From contig PCXY01000005.1 in NCBI GenBank assembly GCA_002762785.1, positions 456,849 to 520,848 of the forward strand: a stretch of DNA of 64,000 nt, written 5' to 3'. The stretch comes from Candidatus Woesearchaeota archaeon CG10_big_fil_rev_8_21_14_0_10_45_16 (GTDB taxonomy: Archaea > Nanobdellota > Nanobdellia > Woesearchaeales > GW2011-AR9). The notes beneath the pieces were generated by a model. That model ran no database searches. It was not told the DNA's origin and saw only the letters and a program-made list of their open reading frames with translations. Made by a program: the position numbers and the translations under genes. Position 1 is the stretch's first letter; each line of letters begins with the position of its first letter. Positions 32,798 through 40,856 of the stretch are shown piece by piece.

Positions 32798-33553
32798 ATG
32801 GACGAAACATTGCTCGAAAAGCTAGGGCTAACAAAAGGAGAAATAAAAGTCTATTTAGCCCTCAATAGGTTAGGAGAATCTACCGTTGGACCTATCGGAA
32901 AGGAAAGTAAAGTTTCTAAATCAAAGATGTATGACATTCTGGATAAATTGATTGAAAAAGGGCTAGTCGGTTATATCACAAAAGAGGGGACAAAATATTT
33001 TATGGCGAATGATCCGCACATGATCCTAGACTATATTGAGAAAAAGGAGGATGAATTAAATTTAACCAAGAAAAATGTGGTTACAGAAGTATTACCTCGA
33101 TTAATGATGCAAAGAGCATCTGTTTCTAAGAAGAGAGTTGCAGAGATGTATGAAGGATTTCAGGGGATAAAAGCCATCCGCGAAGAATTGATGATTAATT
33201 TTAAGTCAGAAGATACTCTTTTTGTTTTGGGTGCGCCAAAAGTTGCTAATGTGAAATGGGAAGGTTGGTTTTTAGATTTTCATAAGAGAAGAATCCAGAG
33301 AAAAGTAAAGATGAAGATAATTTATAACGCAAATGCTAAAGAGTATGGAAAAGTTAGAGAAAAGATGAGATTTACAGAAGTAAAATATTTTCCAAATAAG
33401 CTGGTAAGCCCTAATTGGATCGATATCTTTCCAGACGCGGTATTGTTCGTCATGGTTCTAAAGAATCCGGTCGCTTTTGTCGTAAGGGACACCGAGTTGG
33501 CTAATAGTTTCAGATCCTACTTTGAGATCATGTGGAAGAATTCAATAAAGTGA
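32798..33553 (+). CDS. TrmB-family transcriptional regulator
   Basis: The 251-residue protein has an N-terminal TrmB winged helix (LEKLGLTKGEIKVYLALNRL, SKSKMYDILDKLIEKGLV), a coiled-coil segment (about 75-105) and a C-terminal sensor-like domain. It is divergent from the desulfurase-methyltransferase operon and probably controls it; the ligand is unknown. It shares the AT-rich composition of that operon and its stop codon lies in the right copy of the 15-bp repeat. Confidence 0.87.
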   Translation: MDETLLEKLGLTKGEIKVYLALNRLGESTVGPIGKESKVSKSKMYDILDKLIEKGLVGYITKEGTKYFMANDPHMILDYIEKKEDELNLTKKNVVTEVLPRLMMQRASVSKKRVAEMYEGFQGIKAIREELMINFKSEDTLFVLGAPKVANVKWEGWFLDFHKRRIQRKVKMKIIYNANAKEYGKVREKMRFTEVKYFPNKLVSPNWIDIFPDAVLFVMVLKNPVAFVVRDTELANSFRSYFEIMWKNSIK

Positions 33554-33562
33554 TCATTTCTG
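33548..33562. repeat. 15-bp direct repeat, right copy (AT-rich block)
   Basis: AAGTGATCATTTCTG matches 30637-30651 exactly and contains the TrmB stop codon. Beyond the 15 bp the copies still match at alternate bases (GCGCG against GTGTG). After this copy the base composition returns to the surrounding level. Confidence 0.7.
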
Positions 33563-33600
33563 TGTGAACCATTAAAAATAGCCACTTCTTATGCTGCTGT

Positions 33601-33768
33601 ATGGATGACTGCCAGTATGAGAAGCTAGTAAAAAGATTATGCATCGGGGCTCTTCTTCTGGGCGCCGCCGCCGGCTTCTACGTCAGTTCGATCCAGACAG
33701 ATAGGATACGAGAATATCGTCCTCCTAATGAGAGCGTGTACACAAATCAGGATTATCAAGGACGATGA
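33601..33768 (+). CDS. small single-pass membrane protein
   Basis: This 55-residue frame encodes MDDCQYEKLVKRLCIGALLL and continues through one membrane helix to a charged, Tyr/Asn-rich tail. The ATG is exactly 26 nt from a TTAAAAATA box (33571-33580), and the stop overlaps the next start (ATGA), which argues for a real gene. Function unknown. It resembles the next protein in layout. Confidence 0.6.
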   Translation: MDDCQYEKLVKRLCIGALLLGAAAGFYVSSIQTDRIREYRPPNESVYTNQDYQGR

Positions 33769-34097
33769 ATGACGACAAGCTTTTAGATCACTTGACCACC
33801 GGCTTTACTATCGCTGCCTTTGTCGCAGGTTTAGGTATGGCTCATATATATGATAAAAATAAAAAAGAAAAAGATTTACTTTCTCACTCTGCGGACTATC
33901 AGCCACACTATCAAAGCGATGATAGCATATGGAACCAATACAAACAGCAAGCTGAAGATACTATTGATGCTGCTCACCAGCTTTCTCACCAGTTCAGAGA
34001 ACTTGACGAAGACGATGTTGCTGTATGCAGATTGCTTCTCCATCAGGTTGACAGATACGGTCGTATATTCGATCCTCTGATCGACCCTTTTCAATGA
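33765..34097 (+). CDS. small membrane protein overlapping an antisense gene
   Basis: The 110-residue protein has one membrane helix (about 12-28, TTGFTIAAFVAGLGMAHIY) and a polar C-terminal region. From 33876 on it is antisense to the DUF4349 gene, an overlap of 222 bp. The first 37 residues are outside that overlap and look like the preceding small protein (KLLDHL against KLVKRL). The overlapping part may be a by-product of the other strand. Confidence 0.45.
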   Translation: MNDDKLLDHLTTGFTIAAFVAGLGMAHIYDKNKKEKDLLSHSADYQPHYQSDDSIWNQYKQQAEDTIDAAHQLSHQFRELDEDDVAVCRLLLHQVDRYGRIFDPLIDPFQ

Positions 34098-34751
34098 ATC
34101 TTCCAGATACTTGATGGTCCGTTCCTGATTGAAGATACGGTCGTTGAGGTTGATCTTGTCATTGACATCAGTGGCTTCCAGGTACATCTGCTGATAACGA
34201 AGCAGCCTTGCTCTTTCGACTTCCAGCTCCACTTGGGTATTGGTATAGGAACCGGTAACATCCTGCTGGTTCTCGTTAAAAGAGGTCACTTCTCCCAGTT
34301 CTTTTAGCTGTGAGATGATAGAATCATATTTATCCGTCTCCACTTTCAATGAATAGTAACCAGAAAAATAGGCTTCTCTTCCTTGTCCATATTTCTGCCT
34401 GTTTTCATTGAGGATGAACGAATCGGTGCTTTTTACAATATCTTTCAGTCTTGTTTCAGCCAGATCAAATTCACCACGTTCGGTCTCTAGCGACAACGAA
34501 CTGCTTTTAGTTATCTTCCGTTCCTCAACGTCGGGAGCGAAATCACCGCCGTAGTAGATGCCTGGAGCAGATTCTGCCACCATCCCTTTGACAGCGAAAG
34601 AATCGTCATAGGCAGAATTTCTAAAAAGACTTTCTGTAGAAGCGATCGGGCTGAATGCCGGTAGGAACAGCAATACTAAAACCACTAATACCAGCAGCCA
34701 GTTTTCTTTTAGTTTCAACAATTGTTTTTTTATCGTCATGATAATCACCAT
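33876..34751 (-). CDS. DUF4349-family membrane protein
   Basis: The 291-residue protein has an N-terminal membrane anchor, an external beta domain (SLSLETERGEFDLAETRLKD ... SGYYSLKVETDKYD), a coiled coil (QVELEVERARLLRYQQMYLE onward), and a C-terminal membrane helix. This is the DUF4349 layout, of unknown function in the envelope. The start at 34751 lies 26 nt from a TATATAAA box (34772-34779). Confidence 0.85.
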   Translation of the reverse strand: MVIIMTIKKQLLKLKENWLLVLVVLVLLFLPAFSPIASTESLFRNSAYDDSFAVKGMVAESAPGIYYGGDFAPDVEERKITKSSSLSLETERGEFDLAETRLKDIVKSTDSFILNENRQKYGQGREAYFSGYYSLKVETDKYDSIISQLKELGEVTSFNENQQDVTGSYTNTQVELEVERARLLRYQQMYLEATDVNDKINLNDRIFNQERTIKYLEDSLKRVDQRIEYTTVSVNLMEKQSAYSNIVFVKFSELVRKLVSSINSIFSLLFVLVPYAIIALIVWLIVRRVRK

Positions 34752-34792
34752 GAAGCAGAAAGAGAAAGGAGTATATAAATCTCCTGATGGTT

Positions 34793-35059
34793 TCAACTAT
34801 GGTTGAAGCCTATCGCAAACTCATCGACATTACTTTCCGGAACTAGTAGATATTCAAAACCGTCTTGTTTTAGGTGGTATGCTCCGTCCTCTCCTTCTTG
34901 GAAATCTTTTTCAGCATAAAGAGCAAGATCGCTTCCAGTCTTGATAAAAAGAGCATTACCTACCTTCTCCACGCTAGTAACCTTGCCAACATCTCCCGTT
35001 TGATTTTCTCCCAGATTTCTCTCAATAAGAAGACCGTCTAAGAATTGCGTATAATCCAT
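34793..35059 (-). CDS. hypothetical protein downstream of aspS
   Basis: The 88-residue acidic protein appears beta-rich and has no Cys and no membrane segment. It starts 3 bp after the aspS stop, so it is probably translated from the aspS transcript. No family is recognised. Confidence 0.6.
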   Translation of the reverse strand: MDYTQFLDGLLIERNLGENQTGDVGKVTSVEKVGNALFIKTGSDLALYAEKDFQEGEDGAYHLKQDGFEYLLVPESNVDEFAIGFNHS

Positions 35060-35061
35060 CC

Positions 35062-36426
35062 TTACTTCACCAGCTTGATATGAACATCTTTCAACTGGTC
35101 GCCATCCACGTCAGCTGGAGAATCCATCATCAAGTCCCTGGCTTCTTTGTTCTTAGGGAAAGCGATAACGTCGCGGATAGTCTCCCTGCCGGCCATCAGC
35201 ATCGACCATCGGTCTAGGCCGAAGGCGATACCGCCGTGCGGTGGGGCGAACTGCAGAGCATCCAGTAAGAAACCAAACCTATCTTTAGCCTGTTTGTCGG
35301 TCAAGCCCAGAGCCTTGAAAACTTTCGCCTGTAACTCATTGTCGTGGATCCTGATGGAACCGCCGCCTAGTTCAACTCCGTTCAACACCAGGTCATACGC
35401 TCTGCTTCTAACTTTAGCTTTGTCTTTCTCCAGGAATTCAACGTGTTCCAGATTGGGAGAAGTGAAAGGGTGATGCATGCTCACGAAACGGTTTTCAGTT
35501 TCGCTGAACTCGAACATAGGGAAGTTGGTGACCCACAGGAAGGCGAACTTCTTGCCAGTCTCTTTACGCAAGTCCGGCTTGTCAGACTTGTATTTTTTCA
35601 TCGCTTCATCATAAGATAATCTGGAGAACGGTATCTTGATATCTTCATCCAGCACCTGCTTGAAGACGTACTGCATCAGCTTCTCGATCAGGGCATACAT
35701 ATCTTCCTCTTCGATAAATGACATCTCCATGTCTAATTGTGTAAATTCCGGCTGCCTGTCCGCTCTAAGATCCTCGTCCCTGAAGCAGCGGGCGATCTGG
35801 AAATATCTGTCAAATCCTGCTACCATCAGCAGCTGCTTGAAGATCTGCGGTGACTGCGGCAAGGCGAAGAAATTACCTGGACAGGTCCTTGAAGGGACAA
35901 GATAATCACGAGCTCCTTCTGGTGTCGATTTAGCCAGGATAGGCGTCTCTACTTCCAGGAACTTCTGTTCGTCAAGAAAATCACGGACAGCTTTGACGAC
36001 TTTATGCCTCAGGACAAGAGCTTCCTGCATGGCTGGTCTTCGTAAGTCAATATATCTATATTTCAACTTGGTCTCTTCAGAAGACTCGATGGATTCATCT
36101 AATTCTAACGGTAACGGAGGAACGGCTTTGAGAACCTTGATTTCTTTAGCAGAGAGCTCGATCTCACCGGTACCTGGGCCTTTGACCTGGTTTTCGGGCC
36201 TGGCTACGACTTCTCCTTTGATCTGGAGGATGTCTTCCCTATTCAGGTTCCTGAACTCTTTAGCTAAATCTTTATCGAGAAACACTTGTGTTTTCCCATA
36301 TCTATCCCGTAGATGAAGAAAACCTATCTTGCCGCCGATACGGACGGAATCTATCCAGCCGGATAAAGTGACTGTCTTTCCAACTTCTTTCTTGGACAAT
36401 TCTCCACAGGTATGGGTTCGTAGCAT
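35062..36426 (-). CDS. aspS: aspartyl-tRNA synthetase, bacterial type without GAD domain
   Basis: The 454-residue enzyme charges tRNA-Asp (and possibly tRNA-Asn). The sequence is bacterial in type: STPEGARDYLVPSR, ALPQSPQIFKQLLMVAGFDR, CFRDEDLRADRQPEFTQLD, MHHPFTSP and AFPKNKEARDLMMDSPA. Bacterial AspRS is normally near 590 residues with a GAD insert between the KPDLR segment and the (V/I)xxFPMFE segment; here KPDLRKETGKKFAFLW joins them directly, so the insert is absent. The start is at the transcript start predicted from the TATATA box at 36451-36460. Confidence 0.94.
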   Translation of the reverse strand: MLRTHTCGELSKKEVGKTVTLSGWIDSVRIGGKIGFLHLRDRYGKTQVFLDKDLAKEFRNLNREDILQIKGEVVARPENQVKGPGTGEIELSAKEIKVLKAVPPLPLELDESIESSEETKLKYRYIDLRRPAMQEALVLRHKVVKAVRDFLDEQKFLEVETPILAKSTPEGARDYLVPSRTCPGNFFALPQSPQIFKQLLMVAGFDRYFQIARCFRDEDLRADRQPEFTQLDMEMSFIEEEDMYALIEKLMQYVFKQVLDEDIKIPFSRLSYDEAMKKYKSDKPDLRKETGKKFAFLWVTNFPMFEFSETENRFVSMHHPFTSPNLEHVEFLEKDKAKVRSRAYDLVLNGVELGGGSIRIHDNELQAKVFKALGLTDKQAKDRFGFLLDALQFAPPHGGIAFGLDRWSMLMAGRETIRDVIAFPKNKEARDLMMDSPADVDGDQLKDVHIKLVK

Positions 36427-36502
36427 AGATTGGCAGGAATAGGGGCGGCTTTTTATATATTTCTATGGGAAAAAAGAAGATAAATGAAATAAGGTCTTCA
36501 CT

Positions 36503-37717
36503 TTAAGATCGGAGTCTCCTTCCCCTTTCCGCAGCAATAACTTTCTTGATAGCATGCACATAAGTAGCTGTCCTGAAATCATGTCCTGAACCGTCATATG
36601 CTGTCCACAGCTGGCCGAAAGCAGCTACCATCTTCTCCCGCAGTTTCGTTTTCACGGTCTCTTCGTCCCACACCTGCTGATGCTGGTTTTGATACCATTC
36701 AAAGTAAGATACCGTAACGCCGCCGGCATTGGCCAGAACATCCGGCAGCACCAAAATATTGTTCTGGTGCAGGATCTCATCTGCTTCCGGGGTTGTCGGA
36801 CCGTTAGCTAATTCTAAGACGATCTTTGCTTTAACTTTGGTAGCATTATTCTCTGTGATAACCCCGCTTAAAGCGGCTGGAACAAGGATGTCAACGTCAA
36901 GTTCAAGTAATTCTTCATTTGAGATGTCTTTTCCTTCAGGAAATCCTTTGATTGTCCCTTGCTGTTCTTTGAACTGGATCACTTTATCAACATCTAATCC
37001 TTCAGCATCATAGGCGCCGCCTTTGGAATCGCTGACAGCTATGATGGTATACCCTGCTTCACGAAGCAGCTTGGCCATGTTCATGCCAGCGTTGCCAAAC
37101 CCCTGGATGGCTGCTCTTTTACCTTCCAGCTTCAGCTTAGCGGCAGCTTCTTCCAAGACGTAGACTCCTCCAAGAGCAGTCGCGATATCACGAACTTTAG
37201 AACCGCCCAGTTCCAGCGGTTTGCCGGTGATGAAACCAGGAGCTTTCGTCCCGGTCAATTTTTCAAATTCGTCCAGCATCCAGCCCATGATCTCTGGCGT
37301 GGTATAGACATCAGGCGCTGGAACATCCTTCTCTGGACCAAGATCTTGATAGAAAGCGCGGACATATTTCCTGCTTAACTCTTCCAGTTCTGCTTTTGAC
37401 AATTCTTTAGGATTAACTCTTACGCCGCCCTTGCCGCCGCCGAGAGGGATGTCGGCAACTGCCGTCTTGAGGGTCATCCAGAAGGCTAAAGATTGCACTT
37501 CGTCCAGATCAACTTCGGGATGGAACCGGATGCCTCCTTTGAACGGTCCCCGGGCATTGTTGAACTGCACCCGGAAAGCTGGATATCTTTTTCCACTGAC
37601 TTCCAACTCAGCCTGCAGTATCTTCTGCGGCGTTTCCAGGATAATCTTTTCTTCTGGCGTGATTCCGGCTAAGGGAGATACTTTTTCTAGAAACTTCTTA
37701 ACTTTTGCAAACGTCAT
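36503..37717 (-). CDS. gdhA: glutamate dehydrogenase
   Basis: The 404-residue enzyme interconverts glutamate and 2-oxoglutarate plus ammonia with NAD(P). Motifs: VQFNNARGPFKGGIRFHP, the catalytic region PLGGGKGGV, APDVYTTPEIMGWM, the Rossmann loop IQGFGNAGMN and VLPDVLANAGGVTVSYFEW. A GGTGGT site lies 5 nt before the ATG. In a reduced archaeon it may serve amino-acid fermentation or nitrogen assimilation. Confidence 0.96.
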   Translation of the reverse strand: MTFAKVKKFLEKVSPLAGITPEEKIILETPQKILQAELEVSGKRYPAFRVQFNNARGPFKGGIRFHPEVDLDEVQSLAFWMTLKTAVADIPLGGGKGGVRVNPKELSKAELEELSRKYVRAFYQDLGPEKDVPAPDVYTTPEIMGWMLDEFEKLTGTKAPGFITGKPLELGGSKVRDIATALGGVYVLEEAAAKLKLEGKRAAIQGFGNAGMNMAKLLREAGYTIIAVSDSKGGAYDAEGLDVDKVIQFKEQQGTIKGFPEGKDISNEELLELDVDILVPAALSGVITENNATKVKAKIVLELANGPTTPEADEILHQNNILVLPDVLANAGGVTVSYFEWYQNQHQQVWDEETVKTKLREKMVAAFGQLWTAYDGSGHDFRTATYVHAIKKVIAAERGRRLRS

Positions 37718-37756
37718 AAAACACCACCTTTAATGTATTTTAGGAAGATGAGAACA

Positions 37757-38320
37757 TCAGGAGTAAATAATACTTATGGAATCTCCTTCCTCTGGGACGT
37801 AGTAGGGAGAAAGAGCGTTATTTTCACCGTTGATAGTAGTAGTTATATTTTTGATACCATTGCTGCAGTACTGTGTACCATCAACAGCTAAGCAGTAACC
37901 ATCGTATTGGATCATGGCTTTCTCCAGGATCAAAGCGAGAGGCAGACTGGCAGAATAAACCTTCACTTTTTCTTCAAAGCGGACAAAGAGATCTTGGCTG
38001 CTGCTTCTGGTAGGGAGATCGACGGTTCCTTGGGGCGTTGCGATTTCTAAACTGAAACTTACAGGCTGCTGCCGGTAAGGATAAGAGTTGCCTTCATCAC
38101 AGGCGTTCTGGACGCATAAGTTCTGCGAACAGAGAACTTCTACCGGCTGATCGTCGCAAGTAAGATAACAGTCAGCATCAGTGCGACATAATCTTGGTTC
38201 TGCAAAGGTATATGGGTCTTCCTGGTTGTTTATAAAACCGGGCACCATGAAACCGATGATGAACAGCGATAAGAGTACGATCATCACCACTTTGCTGAAC
38301 ATCTTCTCATTCTTAGCCAT
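37757..38320 (-). CDS. Cys-rich exported protein, unknown
   Basis: The 187-residue protein has an N-terminal membrane or signal helix (about 9-29), a Cys-rich disulfide-type module (CRTDADCYLTCDDQ ... CSQNLCVQNAC) and a C-terminal domain whose last part (INGENNALSPYYVPEEGDSI) is reminiscent of ThiS/DUF4430-like beta-grasp folds. Function unknown. It lies directly downstream of the DsbA fusion but has its own TATA box 26 nt before the ATG. Confidence 0.68.
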   Translation of the reverse strand: MAKNEKMFSKVVMIVLLSLFIIGFMVPGFINNQEDPYTFAEPRLCRTDADCYLTCDDQPVEVLCSQNLCVQNACDEGNSYPYRQQPVSFSLEIATPQGTVDLPTRSSSQDLFVRFEEKVKVYSASLPLALILEKAMIQYDGYCLAVDGTQYCSNGIKNITTTINGENNALSPYYVPEEGDSISIIYS

Positions 38321-38368
38321 ATCATAAAAGAGAAAAAGAAGAAGTTAAAAAGCTTTCTGCTGAAAACC

Positions 38369-40006
38369 TTATTCAACCACTAACGTTCCACTCATGCCCC
38401 GCCAGTCTTCACAGCTGCTGCAAGAGAATTCGTAGGTTCCAGCCTTGCTCGGGGTAAATTCTACCATGGTCCTGCCGTCGACAGCCTTGCTGACGCTCAA
38501 GCCGGAGATGGCAAAAGTGTATGAGGGCAAGGCGAAGCTAGGTTCCGTATTATCAGGAAGGACTGTCAGCTGCACTGTGGTTCCAGACTTGACTTTCAGC
38601 ACATCGGGAGTGAAAGACCATTTCCGGGAGCTTACTGACAGTTCCTGGACCTTCACGGCCGGTTCTTGTGTTGGTGTTGGTTCGGGTACAGGCGGTTCTT
38701 CCTGTACAGGTTCTGGTATGATGACTTCGACAGGTTCTTCTACGCCTAGCATGGCATCAAGCCCTTTCTTGAACGTGGAGTAAGGCTGGTTGCCGCTCAA
38801 CAGCTCACCGTTGATGAAGAAAGCAGGAGTGCCGGTGACGCCGTTCTGTTTTCCCTGTTCCATATCTTCATTGACCTTGTCGAGATATTTCTGCGTGTTC
38901 ATACAGTCTTCGAACTTAGCTTGATCCAGGCCCAGCTCACCTGCCCATTTTGGATAGTTCGCCCATCGCAGATCGCTCTGCCGGCTGAAAAGCAGGTCGT
39001 GGTATTGCCAGAACTTACCTTGCTCATTGGCACATAAAGAAGCCAGAGCAGCAGCTTCTGCTTCGGGATGGCTTGGCAGTGGGAACTGCTTGAAGACCAA
39101 TTTTACCCTGCCGGTCTCGATGTAGTCTTTCTCCAGCTGTGGCAGTGTCTCTTTAAAGAACTGTCCGCAGAACGGGCATTGGAAGTCAGAAAACTCCACT
39201 ATGGTGATCGGCGCGCTAAGGCTGCCGACCATCGGATTTCCATCAACGGTGATCTCTTTGTTTGCATCGTCAGGATTTCCCAGCTGTTGTTCTGCTGGCT
39301 GTGTATCGTCTAAAGTGACGGCAGCTCCGGTAACTTCAAAGCCTTGCGGAAAAAATAGTTCGCCATCTTTGGTCATGTAAGAGTCGACGGTCTGTCCGGC
39401 GATAGATAAAGTTATCAGATAAAGATCTCCTTCTTCAGTTGAACTCAATACCTCGGCGGTGTACGGCGGCTGCAGAAGGTTATCATTTACAAACTCTAGC
39501 GCTTTCTGTTCTGCTTCCTGGATGGATATCGCCGTGCTGCTGCTCTCTTGCTCAGAAAACTGGAAGCCGTTGGTAAAGACAGCAAAGATCAATAATATCA
39601 GGACGATCCCGGTCAGGGCTTTCCAGGTTGAGATCTCTTTGAAAAGACTGGTCTCAGCATCAGCTGGTTCTTCCCAGGGATTGACTGGTTTAGAAGTTTC
39701 TACCGGTCTCTTCTCAGATTCCTTCTTCTCTTCGACAGCTTTTACCGGTTCTTCTTTGGGCGTCGGTTCAGATCTTTTCTCCATGAACTCGGCCGGCGCT
39801 TCCGGCGTCTTCATCTCGGTCACGACGATAGAATCGTTTTTCTCTTCTGATTTTTTTGAACTTGTTTTCTTTGCGGTAGCCTTCTTCTTAGTCTCTTTCT
39901 TAGGAGTGACGTCTTCTACCTTGATCTCTTCAAGGAAATCACTGTCGTCGATGAATTCCTCTCCGAAGTAGGACTCGTCTATTTCGTCAACATGCTTCTT
40001 TTCCAT
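38369..40006 (-). CDS. DsbA-like oxidoreductase fused to cupredoxin
   Basis: The 545-residue protein has a charged cytoplasmic tail of 125 residues, one membrane helix (about 130-148), a small beta domain (about 165-230), a DsbA-type thioredoxin domain with active site CPFC and the cis-Pro loop GTPAFF (about 265-425), a Pro-rich linker and a C-terminal cupredoxin-like domain (about 450-545) with FSCSSCEDWRGM. It should work outside the membrane in disulfide or copper-thiol chemistry. GGGTGA lies 7 nt before the ATG, and a TTTATAAA box lies upstream. Confidence 0.9.
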   Translation of the reverse strand: MEKKHVDEIDESYFGEEFIDDSDFLEEIKVEDVTPKKETKKKATAKKTSSKKSEEKNDSIVVTEMKTPEAPAEFMEKRSEPTPKEEPVKAVEEKKESEKRPVETSKPVNPWEEPADAETSLFKEISTWKALTGIVLILLIFAVFTNGFQFSEQESSSTAISIQEAEQKALEFVNDNLLQPPYTAEVLSSTEEGDLYLITLSIAGQTVDSYMTKDGELFFPQGFEVTGAAVTLDDTQPAEQQLGNPDDANKEITVDGNPMVGSLSAPITIVEFSDFQCPFCGQFFKETLPQLEKDYIETGRVKLVFKQFPLPSHPEAEAAALASLCANEQGKFWQYHDLLFSRQSDLRWANYPKWAGELGLDQAKFEDCMNTQKYLDKVNEDMEQGKQNGVTGTPAFFINGELLSGNQPYSTFKKGLDAMLGVEEPVEVIIPEPVQEEPPVPEPTPTQEPAVKVQELSVSSRKWSFTPDVLKVKSGTTVQLTVLPDNTEPSFALPSYTFAISGLSVSKAVDGRTMVEFTPSKAGTYEFSCSSCEDWRGMSGTLVVE

Positions 40007-40097
40007 AAAACTTCACCCTCTCCTCTTTTAGTTATTTTTTCTCCAGCTGTGAGAAATTTATAAAGATTTAGCTGGTTAAGAAGATATTATAAAAGAA

Positions 40098-40805
40098 TTA
40101 CTTTTCAACGCCATTGTGTTTGACTTTCACTACTTCTCCATCTTTGAGATAGATTATCTTCTTGGCATACCGGACCAGTTCGATATCATGGGTGATCAGG
40201 ATGATGGTCTTGCCGCCTTGACCATGTAAAGTTGCCAGCAGGTCCATCACTTGCTGTCCCGATGTCGAGTCAAGGTTGCCCGTCGGCTCGTCAGCCAGGA
40301 TGATGTCTGGGTCATTTACCAAAGCCCTGGCGATGGCCACCCGCTGCTGCTGCCCTCCTGAGAGTTCCGTCGGCTTGTGATGCATCCTGTCGGCCAGACC
40401 GACCTTAGCCAGCAGGTCTTTTGCTTTCTGCACCCTCTTCTCCTCGGAGACGTTCTGGAAGATTGTCGGCAGGGTTACGTTTTCCAAAGCCGTCAATGTC
40501 GGGATCAGGTTAAATTGCTGGAAGATGAAACCGATCTTACGGCCCCGCAGCTGAGCCAACTGTGATTCCTCCATCTTAGAGATGTCTTTTCCTTCCAGAA
40601 AGATAGCACCGCTGGTAGGCACGTCAAGGATCCCCACTTGGTTCATCAATGTCGATTTCCCGCTTCCTGAGGGGCCGATGATCACGGCGAAATCACCTTG
40701 ATCTATCTTGATGTTGACTCCTTTAAGGACTTCCAGTGAAACTTCGCCTATCTGGTAGGTCTTCCTGACATCGCGCAGTTCTATGACAGTTTTTTTTCCA
40801 GCCAT
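40098..40805 (-). CDS. ABC transporter ATPase (MacB/LolD type)
   Basis: The 235-residue ATPase has Walker A GPSGSGKS, the Q-loop FIFQQFN, signature LSGGQQQR, Walker [15 protein letters not shown] and the switch HD in ITHDIE. It is of the MacB/LolD subfamily that drives mechanotransmission-type permeases. It lies 51 bp downstream of two such permeases but also has its own TTATTTAA box 26 nt before the ATG. Confidence 0.93.
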   Translation of the reverse strand: MAGKKTVIELRDVRKTYQIGEVSLEVLKGVNIKIDQGDFAVIIGPSGSGKSTLMNQVGILDVPTSGAIFLEGKDISKMEESQLAQLRGRKIGFIFQQFNLIPTLTALENVTLPTIFQNVSEEKRVQKAKDLLAKVGLADRMHHKPTELSGGQQQRVAIARALVNDPDIILADEPTGNLDSTSGQQVMDLLATLHGQGGKTIILITHDIELVRYAKKIIYLKDGEVVKVKHNGVEK

Positions 40806-40856
40806 CGTGTTTGTGGTGTGGTCTCTTTATTTAACTCTTTATTTAAGTTTGTCTGA

